Assembly (NCBI RefSeq): GCF_018383905.1
Contig: NZ_JAGYWA010000003.1
Coordinates: 576,927 to 640,926, forward strand
From: Flavobacterium branchiicola
Lineage (GTDB): Bacteria; Bacteroidota; Bacteroidia; Flavobacteriales; Flavobacteriaceae
Length of the DNA stretch: 64,000 nt
Direction of reading: 5' to 3'
Position 1 is the stretch's first letter; every line of letters begins with the position of its first letter. Position numbers and translations under genes: made by a program. The notes under the pieces were generated by a model. The model saw nothing but the letters and a program-made list of their open reading frames with translations. It was not told the origin of the DNA and made no database searches. This document shows positions 26,701-33,806 of the stretch, one piece after another.

Positions 26701-27074
26701 TTATGGTACAAGATGTTCTTATTGATAAATATTCGAATACTTTAAACCGAAATCTTTCTGTTAATGCCTACGATCACTGGAGACAGCCTGGCGATTTGGT
26801 TGCGCAGTCATCTGTAAGCAGTTCTCCTATTAATGCCAATTTGAGCAAATATATTTACGATGCTACTTTCTTAAAAATCAGCAACGTCAATTTGAGTTAC
26901 AATGTTCCTTTAAAAAACACTTTCCTGGATAGTCTGGCGGTTTTTGCAGATGCTTCAAATGTTTGGTATTGGTACAAAGAAAAAAGTCCGAAAGGAATGA
27001 ACGGAATCAGAGAGTTTAATTATACGTATCCGCAAGCGAGAACCATCTCGATCGGAATGAACGCTAAATTTTAA
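23715..27074 (+). CDS. SusC/RagA-type TonB receptor with STN signalling domain
   Basis: A 1119-residue outer-membrane transporter. Order of parts: signal peptide (about 1-28), STN domain (30-105, [27 protein letters not shown]), CarboxypepD_reg-like domain (118-200, [24 protein letters not shown]), plug with the SusC motif [13 protein letters not shown] and [29 protein letters not shown]-like block ([16 protein letters not shown]), and the barrel ending in [11 protein letters not shown]. With SusD it forms a lidded importer. The STN domain means it also signals to the FecR/sigma pair just upstream. The ligand is not evident. Confidence 0.93.
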   Translation: [1119 protein letters not shown]

Positions 27075-27078
27075 GACC

Positions 27079-28560
27079 ATGAAATATTTAAAATATATAA
27101 CCATCGCAATCCTGATTTTTTCGGCACAAAGCTGCAGTGATTTTCTGGAACAGGAACCCGGAACACAAACTTCTATCGATGAGCTTTTGCAGAACAAACA
27201 AGGTATTTTAACGGCTTTAAAAGGACTTTATACCAGTGTTGAAGAAAATGTGAGAGGAGAACGTTTTGCTGCGTATGCCGACTTACAGGGCGGAAATTTA
27301 AAAATTACGCCTTTTGAAAGTACCAACAAGGGAGAAATTGTTATACCAACTGCTTTTGCAAAAGTATATTCTTTTGAAGATCAATCTGATATCAGCGAGT
27401 TTAAATCATTCTATGATACGAATTACGACAATATCAATCAGGCGAATTTACTTTTAGAATATGTGCCAAAATTAACTGATGCGACTGAGGTAGAAAAAAA
27501 TCAGATTATCGCCGAAGCTTTGACGATTCGTGCTTATTCGCACTTTTTGTTATCATTGGTTTTCAGTCAGAATTACAGCTATACGCCAGATGCATCACAT
27601 TTGGGAATCGTTTATACTACCAGCTCCATAAAAAGCGGTGTCAAATATCCGGCAAGAGAAACTGTTGCCAATACGTATTCTTTAATTATCAAAGATTTAA
27701 AAACGGCATTAGACAATTACGGAACTAACTCAGGATTAGAAGGTCCGGCTTATTCTTATTTTAACAGCAATAATACCAAAGCCTTGCTTGCCCGTGTTTA
27801 TTTGTACAAAAAAGACTGGCAAAATGCGTATGATACCGCAAATGATGTTATTACAAATTCAGGAGTTACATTAATGAATTCATCCGATTTGATCGCACAA
27901 TGGGAAAAAACAGATTTACCGGTTTCTGAAATTTTACTGGAATTTTCAACTCCGCGAGATGCTACAGGTACAACTTCGAGTTCTGTCGCGGCCTATTTTG
28001 GTTATACTACTTCTCCTCCACCTGCAAATACGATAACAAATACGGGCAGAAAATATGTGGCATCAAATGATTTACTGGATCTTTATGAAACCAATGATTT
28101 ACGCAAAAAGCTATTCTTACCGCTTCAGCTTTCTACTTTAATTGCCGGAAATCAAGTCCCAATGCCCTATAATTTTACTAAAAAATACCATGACAACCCG
28201 GGTTATGTCGCTTTTAGATTAAGTGAACTGTATTTGATTCGTGCCGAAGCTGCCGCCGAAACCAACAAACCCGATCTTGCAATGGCAGATGTAAATATCA
28301 TAAGAGCGCGCGCCAATGCCTCTCTATTAACTAATTCATCGAATATTAAAGAAGATATTCTTTTGGAAAGAAGAAAAGAACTGTGTTTTGAAGGTCATTT
28401 ATTTTTTGATCTTGTTCGAAATCAAAAAGGAATCACGAGAAATGACGGCTGTATTTCCAGCGTTTGCAGTTTAAATTATCCTTCACCAAAATTTATATTG
28501 CCAATTCCATTGTACAATACCAATCTTAACTCAAACCTAAAGCAAAATGAATCGTATTAA
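27079..28560 (+). CDS. SusD/RagB-type surface lipoprotein
   Basis: A 493-residue lipoprotein with its signal ending at Cys19 (SAQSCSDFLEQEPG). The SusD pattern is complete: helical TPR scaffold (IIAEALTIRAYSHFLLSLVFSQNYSY), the central KALLARVYLYKKDWQNAYDTANDVI, and the C-terminal YLIRAEAAAETNKPDLAMADVNIIRARAN and ILLERRKELCFEGHLFFDLVRNQKG. It caps the SusC barrel and captures the nutrient. It begins four bases after the SusC stop and overlaps the next gene by 14 bases. Confidence 0.93.
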   Translation: MKYLKYITIAILIFSAQSCSDFLEQEPGTQTSIDELLQNKQGILTALKGLYTSVEENVRGERFAAYADLQGGNLKITPFESTNKGEIVIPTAFAKVYSFEDQSDISEFKSFYDTNYDNINQANLLLEYVPKLTDATEVEKNQIIAEALTIRAYSHFLLSLVFSQNYSYTPDASHLGIVYTTSSIKSGVKYPARETVANTYSLIIKDLKTALDNYGTNSGLEGPAYSYFNSNNTKALLARVYLYKKDWQNAYDTANDVITNSGVTLMNSSDLIAQWEKTDLPVSEILLEFSTPRDATGTTSSSVAAYFGYTTSPPPANTITNTGRKYVASNDLLDLYETNDLRKKLFLPLQLSTLIAGNQVPMPYNFTKKYHDNPGYVAFRLSELYLIRAEAAAETNKPDLAMADVNIIRARANASLLTNSSNIKEDILLERRKELCFEGHLFFDLVRNQKGITRNDGCISSVCSLNYPSPKFILPIPLYNTNLNSNLKQNESY

Positions 28561-30019
28561 ATTTATATCGACATTAAGTCTTGCTGCAATCCTGCTATTA
28601 GCCTCTTGTTCAAAGGATGATTATAAATTAGGAGGAGAAAAAACAGATCCGTTTTTGAGATTCAATTTTATGACCAAGAGCGACAATATACCTTTAGAAT
28701 ATCCTGCAGTCAATGCTAATCTAATTCCCAAAAACAGCTTTGAGAACAAATCGGTTAAAACATTAAAAGTGCCTGTTGCTTTAACTTCATTTACATTAAA
28801 AAATGGGGTTACTGCCAATTTTAGTGCTACAACAAACGGAACCAGCGATGGTTTTAGCTTAAATCCAAAAACGGAACTGACGTTTCTGCCAAATAAATTA
28901 AATGATACTATTTATGTTTCATTTGATAAAAGATGGAAAGAAAACCAAAGCATTACGTTAAAACTGGAAAGTGCTTCTGATCCTGATATTCATATCGGAA
29001 ATTTAAATACAGAGGCACCAAACGATACATTCAGAATTGATTTGGGAACTATTTCTACCAATTATACTTTTCCCATTAGTAAAATTGATATCAAAGGAAC
29101 AAAAGGTGAAATTATCGATTTTAAGGTGAATTTCCCTAACGGATTTTTCCCTTCAGAAATTGATAATCTTGTTATGTTTAAATTCCTGAACGGATTTGAA
29201 TATACACTGACTCATGATGATTATGGCGATAACCGAAGTTCAATAACGTATCATTTAACGCTTTTAGAAGACATTCAGAATGATGATGTTTATTATGAAA
29301 GCTCTATTGCTTTAAACAATACAACAGATTATCCCGCAACAGGAAATACGATTTTGCAAATTGTAAAACCAATAAAATCACCAAGAGATATTCTGGCAAA
29401 TCCGGCATCAAAATTCTACGATTTGTCTAATCAATTTTATCTGACTTATGGCGAAAACTGGTTTGATAAAAGTGGTACTTGTGCATGGCAGGCTTTTAAT
29501 GCTTTTACGTTTCCGGTTGTCGTTACAAAAGACAATCCAAATGCTATTTTGTACAGCGACAAAGGCACCACAAATCCTAATGATGATATTTACCACGATG
29601 CTTTTAGAATTGGTTTTAATGTCGCCTCAGGAACTTCAACAACTAATTCTTTTAATTTAAAAAGATGGTTTACGAATGAAAGTACGGCCGGAGCAAATTC
29701 TCCCGGTTTTAATATTACATCGGCATTAGAATTTTTCCCGGACAACGGTAACAGCAAAACTGCCGGAAAAGTATTGGTGATTCCGCAATATATTACAGTT
29801 GCCAGCACGACAAAAAACAGTCATATTATTGCCATTTCCGGTGAAGGAACGTACAAAGAAATAAGTACTGGTTTGTTTGAAATCTCTTTTGAATTAAGAT
29901 TAACCAATGATGAATTATTTGGAGGAACTGCCACATCCCAATATAAAATTTACAACAACAAAACGTATCCAAAATTAAGCCCAATCAATGAGCCTTGTGC
30001 CAAGGAAGTTGCACTTTAA
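28547..30019 (+). CDS. Surface lipoprotein of the SusCD locus, unknown ligand
   Basis: A 490-residue lipoprotein (signal ending at Cys21, LLLASCSKDD). The N-terminal half looks like beta-sandwich (Calx-beta or DUF4843-like) repeats: VKTLKVPVALTSFT ... FLPNKLNDTIYVSFDKRW ... SITLKLESASDPDIHIG. The C-terminal half (from about residue 285, FYDLSNQFYLTYGENWF) is different, rich in Trp, Phe and Tyr, and likely beta-rich too. I cannot name the family. Its start lies inside the end of the susD gene, and it is followed by a MauG-type peroxidase gene, so it could be a ligand-binding accessory or the substrate of that enzyme. Confidence 0.75.
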   Translation: MNRIKFISTLSLAAILLLASCSKDDYKLGGEKTDPFLRFNFMTKSDNIPLEYPAVNANLIPKNSFENKSVKTLKVPVALTSFTLKNGVTANFSATTNGTSDGFSLNPKTELTFLPNKLNDTIYVSFDKRWKENQSITLKLESASDPDIHIGNLNTEAPNDTFRIDLGTISTNYTFPISKIDIKGTKGEIIDFKVNFPNGFFPSEIDNLVMFKFLNGFEYTLTHDDYGDNRSSITYHLTLLEDIQNDDVYYESSIALNNTTDYPATGNTILQIVKPIKSPRDILANPASKFYDLSNQFYLTYGENWFDKSGTCAWQAFNAFTFPVVVTKDNPNAILYSDKGTTNPNDDIYHDAFRIGFNVASGTSTTNSFNLKRWFTNESTAGANSPGFNITSALEFFPDNGNSKTAGKVLVIPQYITVASTTKNSHIIAISGEGTYKEISTGLFEISFELRLTNDELFGGTATSQYKIYNNKTYPKLSPINEPCAKEVAL

Positions 30020-30031
30020 AAAAAGTTTTAC

Positions 30032-30149
30032 GTTTCAGGTTTCATGTTTCAAGTTTCATGTTTCAAGTTTCATGTTTCAAGTTTCATGTTTCAGGTTTCA
30101 TGTTTCAAGTTTCAAGTTACTGCTGAACGTGAAACCTGAAACTTGAAAC
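30032..30149. repeat. GTTTCA tandem repeat and hairpin inside the operon
   Basis: About fourteen GTTTCA(A/T/G) hexamer-to-heptamer units, mostly alternating GTTTCAA and GTTTCAT, occupy 30032-30118. They are followed by the complementary GAAACCTGAAACTTGAAAC (30131-30149). The RNA could fold into a long hairpin just before the start of the peroxidase gene. The same units recur at 48801-48985. Confidence 0.85.
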
Positions 30150-30184
30150 AAATCAAAACAAACCAAAAATCAAAAGTCAAAAAA

Positions 30185-31327
30185 TTGAAAAAACTACTCT
30201 TTCCAATCCTTTTTCTGCTTTGCCTTTCGGCTTATCAAAGCGTAGAAAATCCTGATTATATAGATATTCAGGAATTACGAAAACTTTATTCTGGCGGAGA
30301 TACTTCGAAGTGGCCTGTTGCAGAATTGCATGAAAACGTCGATAAATCAAAATTTCAGGATATTGGTGTTCTTCCTGCTGTTCCCTATCCGGCTTATAAT
30401 CCGTATTCAGCAGAAAAAGAAAGCCTTGGAAAAGTGTTGTTTTTTGATCCGAGATTATCCAAAAGCGGTCAGATTGCCTGTGCTTCCTGTCATAATCCGG
30501 AATTGGGCTGGACAGATAATTTAACGCGTTCTTTTGGTCACGACCGTCAAAACGGAAAACGGAATTCAATGACGATTTTAAACTCGGCTTATGCAACTTC
30601 TTTATTTTGGGACGGAAGAGCAAAAAGTCTGGAAGATCAGGCACAATTTCCTGTTGCAGATCCGTTGGAAATGAATGAAAAACTGACGATTGCTGTGGAT
30701 AAAATTGCTAAAATTAAGGGTTATAATGCTATGTTTATTTCGGCTTTTGGAGACAAAAAAGTAACGCTTGAACGCATTCAGTATGCAATTGCCACTTTTG
30801 AAAGATCTATTAATAGTCCGAAAAGTAAATTTGATCAGTTTGTAAGCGGAAAATCAGATGCTTTTACAGACGCACAAGTCAGCGGAATGCATTTATTTAG
30901 AACCAAAGCACAATGCATCAATTGTCATAATACACCTTATTTCAGCGATAATCAGTTTCATAATGACGGGCAGACTTTATTCGGAACAAAAAATGAAGAT
31001 TTCGGACGTTATAATGTTACTAAAGAGGTTAAAGATATTGGCAAATTCAGAACGCCGACACTTCGCGAAGTTGTAAATACAAAACCCTGGATGCACCACG
31101 GGCATTTTCCAAGTTTGCTGGATGTTGTCGAATTGTACAATTTAGGAAATCCGTCTCCGGTTCAGAAAAAATATCTGGGAACAGCACGGGATTCCTTAAT
31201 TCCAAAATCAGATCCGATGCTTAAAAAACTGAATTTAAACAAGGAAGAAATAAGTGATTTATTAGCTTTTATAGAAACTTTAAGTACACCTACAAGAAGA
31301 ATCATGGCACCCGAAATGCCTAAATAA
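30185..31327 (+). CDS. Di-heme cytochrome c peroxidase (MauG/CcpA family)
   Basis: A periplasmic enzyme with two c-type heme motifs, CASCH (Cys99, Cys102, His103) and CINCH (Cys244, Cys247, His248), in the order and spacing of bacterial di-heme peroxidases. PYPAYNPYSAEKESLGKVLFFDPRLSKSG is the usual N-terminal block. No ATG start is available; I choose the TTG at 30185, giving MKKLLFPILFLLCLSAYQS, a normal signal peptide, and 380 residues. An earlier TTG at 30143 lies inside the repeat. Such enzymes reduce peroxide, or, as in MauG and MbnH, oxidise Trp in a partner protein. It is the last gene of the SusCD locus, before a terminator. Confidence 0.88.
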   Translation: MKKLLFPILFLLCLSAYQSVENPDYIDIQELRKLYSGGDTSKWPVAELHENVDKSKFQDIGVLPAVPYPAYNPYSAEKESLGKVLFFDPRLSKSGQIACASCHNPELGWTDNLTRSFGHDRQNGKRNSMTILNSAYATSLFWDGRAKSLEDQAQFPVADPLEMNEKLTIAVDKIAKIKGYNAMFISAFGDKKVTLERIQYAIATFERSINSPKSKFDQFVSGKSDAFTDAQVSGMHLFRTKAQCINCHNTPYFSDNQFHNDGQTLFGTKNEDFGRYNVTKEVKDIGKFRTPTLREVVNTKPWMHHGHFPSLLDVVELYNLGNPSPVQKKYLGTARDSLIPKSDPMLKKLNLNKEEISDLLAFIETLSTPTRRIMAPEMPK

Positions 31328-31377
31328 TGTTAGTTGCAATGGTTTGTAAATTGTCCCCAAAATCTACAAACCTGCTA

Positions 31378-31410
31378 AGCCCGTTTCTTTATGGAACGGG
31401 CTATTTTATT
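31378..31410 (+). terminator. Terminator of the SusCD-peroxidase locus
   Basis: Stem AGCCCGTT (31378-31385) with AACGGGCT (31395-31402), 9-base loop, then ATTTTATTT. A preceding hairpin (GGTTTGTA at 31341 and TACAAACC at 31365) may add to it. Confidence 0.75.
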
Positions 31411-31554
31411 TACCAAAATCAAATTGCCTTTTTTTAACAGCAAATTTTACAAATTAAAATAAACCTATAGTACATTTTGAAAGAAAATTACTTTATTTGT
31501 ATGTAAAGAAAAAAAACTTTAGACCCCAAAAACATTCATTTAAACTACGATTTT

Positions 31555-31971
31555 ATGACAACCTTTAAAACCTGGAAAGAAAAACCAACCGAACTTGAAG
31601 CTCAAAAAGCAGTTGAAGACTTTTTTGTTTATCTAAAAAAAGGAGAATTAGACAATGCAAAAAATAGCGTAGATCATCTTTATGATGACTGGGAAGAATC
31701 TATTCATGTAATTTGGCGTGATCATTATCTTATTCATGAAAGTGCACAGGATGAATCTTTTGAAGGAAAAGAATGGCTGAATAACTTAGAATGGCTAGGC
31801 AATTTAGGAATTTTAGATGATTTTATGTGGGGAGATGAAAATGAGAATAACAGATATTTTGATGTAAGCGTAACTTATTTAGAAGAACCTTCGGGATTTG
31901 CTGCTCAATTTTATCTGGTAAAAAACGATGATCATTATGTCCTGAAAAGAGGATTAATCGATATGGCCTAA
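31555..31971 (+). CDS. Hypothetical cytoplasmic protein, 138 aa
   Basis: Not recognised. No signal peptide or membrane segment. It starts with an alpha-helical stretch (LEAQKAVEDFFVYLKKGELDNAKNSV) and ends in strands (RYFDVSVTYLEEPSGFAAQFYLVKNDDHYVLKRG), a pattern reminiscent of NTF2/SnoaL-like alpha+beta proteins, but without a motif to prove it. It is very acidic in the middle. It is followed by a good terminator and looks monocistronic. Confidence 0.7.
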   Translation: MTTFKTWKEKPTELEAQKAVEDFFVYLKKGELDNAKNSVDHLYDDWEESIHVIWRDHYLIHESAQDESFEGKEWLNNLEWLGNLGILDDFMWGDENENNRYFDVSVTYLEEPSGFAAQFYLVKNDDHYVLKRGLIDMA

Positions 31972-31991
31972 TACTGCTTTAAAATACAAAG

Positions 31992-32022
31992 TCCGTTTCT
32001 TCTAAATGAAACGGATTTTTTT
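31992..32022 (+). terminator. Terminator after the 138-aa hypothetical gene
   Basis: TCCGTTTC (31992-31999) pairs perfectly with GAAACGGA (32008-32015) and is followed by TTTTTTTATTTTT. Confidence 0.85.
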
Positions 32023-32066
32023 ATTTTTGAAATAAATAACTTTACGAGAGAATAAAATCACTTGAA

Positions 32067-32483
32067 ATGACCGATTGGGAAGTAAACAAAAAATGGAATC
32101 AAATGGATAAGCAGTTGTTTAGAGAAAATCTCTTAAAAACAATTGACGAATTAATTCCAATTCAGACACAATCGGATACTTTCTTTAGATTTATAGTAAC
32201 AATAAATGAAGAAATTTCAAAGAAACATAATTCAGACGATGACCTGATGAGATTGGTTGTATTCAATAACTACAACATGCCTCAAAAAATTATAGAACTA
32301 GACGACGTTATTGATTTACTTGCTCATCCCAGAGTTCGTTTTCCTCTATGGATAAATGTTTCGGTTGAAGAATTTAAAGAGCATTCCATTATCTTTAAAC
32401 TAGAATCCAGTTCCCGATTTAGAAAACCGTCTCAATTGCAAAACAAAGAAACAAATCATCCACCGTTTAAGGCTGTCTTTTAA
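32067..32483 (+). CDS. Hypothetical protein, 138 aa
   Basis: Not recognised. A small soluble protein with no export signal; the middle reads LMRLVVFNNYNMPQKIIELDDVIDLLAHPRVRFPLWINVSVEE, alternating hydrophobic residues typical of an alpha/beta domain, and the last 15 residues look unstructured. The ATG at 32067 gives a natural start. It lies between a terminator and a VOC-protein gene 141 bases downstream; no functional context. Confidence 0.65.
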   Translation: MTDWEVNKKWNQMDKQLFRENLLKTIDELIPIQTQSDTFFRFIVTINEEISKKHNSDDDLMRLVVFNNYNMPQKIIELDDVIDLLAHPRVRFPLWINVSVEEFKEHSIIFKLESSSRFRKPSQLQNKETNHPPFKAVF

Positions 32484-32624
32484 AACTGTCTTTTTTTAAA
32501 ACTTCATCACAATTTACTATGCTTTCATCGAAGTAAAAAATAGTATGCTAGTCAAAATACGGCTGTCATTTTTTAAATTTGAATATCACTCAAAAGAAAC
32601 TTTTCTTTTATAAAATATACGATT

Positions 32625-33275
32625 ATGAAAATAGATCAGATTCAAATAAAGACTAACGATATTCAAAAAACAAAGGCATTTTATCAACATGTTTTAGGCC
32701 TTTTCATTCTGGAAGAGGACAAAAATTCTATCATGATACAGGCGGGAACTTCTATTTTAAAATTTGTTGAAGATCCTCAATTTAATTCCATTTATCATTT
32801 TGCTTTTAATATTCCCGAAAACCAGCTTGAAGAAGCCATAGAATGGTGCAAAAATAAAGTGGATTTAATTGTTATTGAAGATCAAAATGTAATTACCAAT
32901 TTTGAAAACTGGAATGCACATGCTGTTTACTTTTATGATAGTAACCGAAATTTATTAGAATTCATTGCCCGACATGACCTCAATAATGAACAAGTGGGAG
33001 AATTTAATGCTGAGTCTATTTTAAATATTAGCGAAATCGGAATTGTAACTCAAAACCCATTAGAACTAGGAAATCAATTAATTAGTGAGCATGATTTGAG
33101 TTTCTTCTCTAAAAACAATAATAGTGAGGCTTTTGCTGCAATTGGTGATGATGAAGGCTTGCTGATTCTGGTTCGCCCAAATAGAAACTGGTATCCAACG
33201 CAAATTCCATCTGAAAGCAATCCAACGCAAATTATATTAGAGCATAATGAAAGTATAATTGAGCTGAAATTTTAA
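32625..33275 (+). CDS. VOC-superfamily protein (glyoxalase/bleomycin-resistance fold)
   Basis: A 216-residue protein. Its first half is a clear VOC domain: KIDQIQIKTNDIQKTKAFYQHVLGL ... SIYHFAFNIPENQLEEAIEW ... HAVYFYDSNRNLLEFIARHDL, with His and Glu at the usual metal-ligand positions. The second half (about 130-216) looks like a second, degenerate VOC module with few conserved residues. Such proteins act in detoxification or ring cleavage, or bind ligands; the substrate is unknown. Probably monocistronic. Confidence 0.85.
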   Translation: MKIDQIQIKTNDIQKTKAFYQHVLGLFILEEDKNSIMIQAGTSILKFVEDPQFNSIYHFAFNIPENQLEEAIEWCKNKVDLIVIEDQNVITNFENWNAHAVYFYDSNRNLLEFIARHDLNNEQVGEFNAESILNISEIGIVTQNPLELGNQLISEHDLSFFSKNNNSEAFAAIGDDEGLLILVRPNRNWYPTQIPSESNPTQIILEHNESIIELKF

Positions 33276-33340
33276 AACCGGATTGCTTTCTCTATCCTTT
33301 AAAGTTTGCTTATTTTTATTCAAAATTAAAATTCCACACT

Positions 33341-33745
33341 ATGCCATTTGTCCGAATCAGTTTGCCTAAAAAACTTTCGCTGCAAACTAAAAATAATATT
33401 TCAGAAGCCATTCATCAGGCTTTGATTGCAGAATTTAATATTCCTGTTGATGATTATTTTCATGTAATCGAAGAACTGGAATCACATCAGATAAAATATC
33501 CTAAAAGTTACTTAGGCGTTTCTCATTCTGATGAAATTGTATATGTGCAAATTACTGCCGGACAAGGAAGAACTTTGGAACAAAAGAAAAAATTGTATCA
33601 GCAAATTGCGGCGAAAATTGCCGCTTCAACCGAAATTACAATCAACAATGTAATCATTGTTTTACTCGAAAATAATGGTCAGGAAAACTGGTCTTTTGGC
33701 AATGGCGAAATTCAGGTTTCTAAGCATTTGGAAAAACTTAAATAA
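33341..33745 (+). CDS. Tautomerase-family protein
   Basis: A 134-residue protein with two 4-oxalocrotonate-tautomerase-like units. Pro2 follows the start Met (MPFVRISLPKKLS), as needed for the catalytic N-terminal proline. The first unit has FHVIEELESHQ, and the second begins near EIVYVQITAGQGRTLEQKKKLYQQIAAKIA with IIVLLENNGQENWSFG. It matches the 'tautomerase family protein' of about 130 residues that occurs singly. The substrate is unknown. It ends at a bidirectional terminator opposite the metal ATPase gene. Confidence 0.88.
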   Translation: MPFVRISLPKKLSLQTKNNISEAIHQALIAEFNIPVDDYFHVIEELESHQIKYPKSYLGVSHSDEIVYVQITAGQGRTLEQKKKLYQQIAAKIAASTEITINNVIIVLLENNGQENWSFGNGEIQVSKHLEKLK

Positions 33746-33754
33746 AGAATACAA

Positions 33755-33786
33755 AAAAGCCCAAATCAAATTTGAATTGGGCTTTT
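33755..33786. terminator. Bidirectional terminator
   Basis: AAAAGCCCAA (33755-33764) pairs with TTGGGCTTTT (33777-33786). It lies between the convergent tautomerase and P-type ATPase genes, with A-rich and T-rich flanks. Confidence 0.85.
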
Positions 33787-33806
33787 AACTATTTTATAAT
33801 GAGAAT

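Noticed and set aside
30177..30644. 155-codon minus-strand frame opposite the peroxidase gene
   Set aside because: It lies wholly under the conserved di-heme peroxidase coding region; its translation has no recognisable motif.
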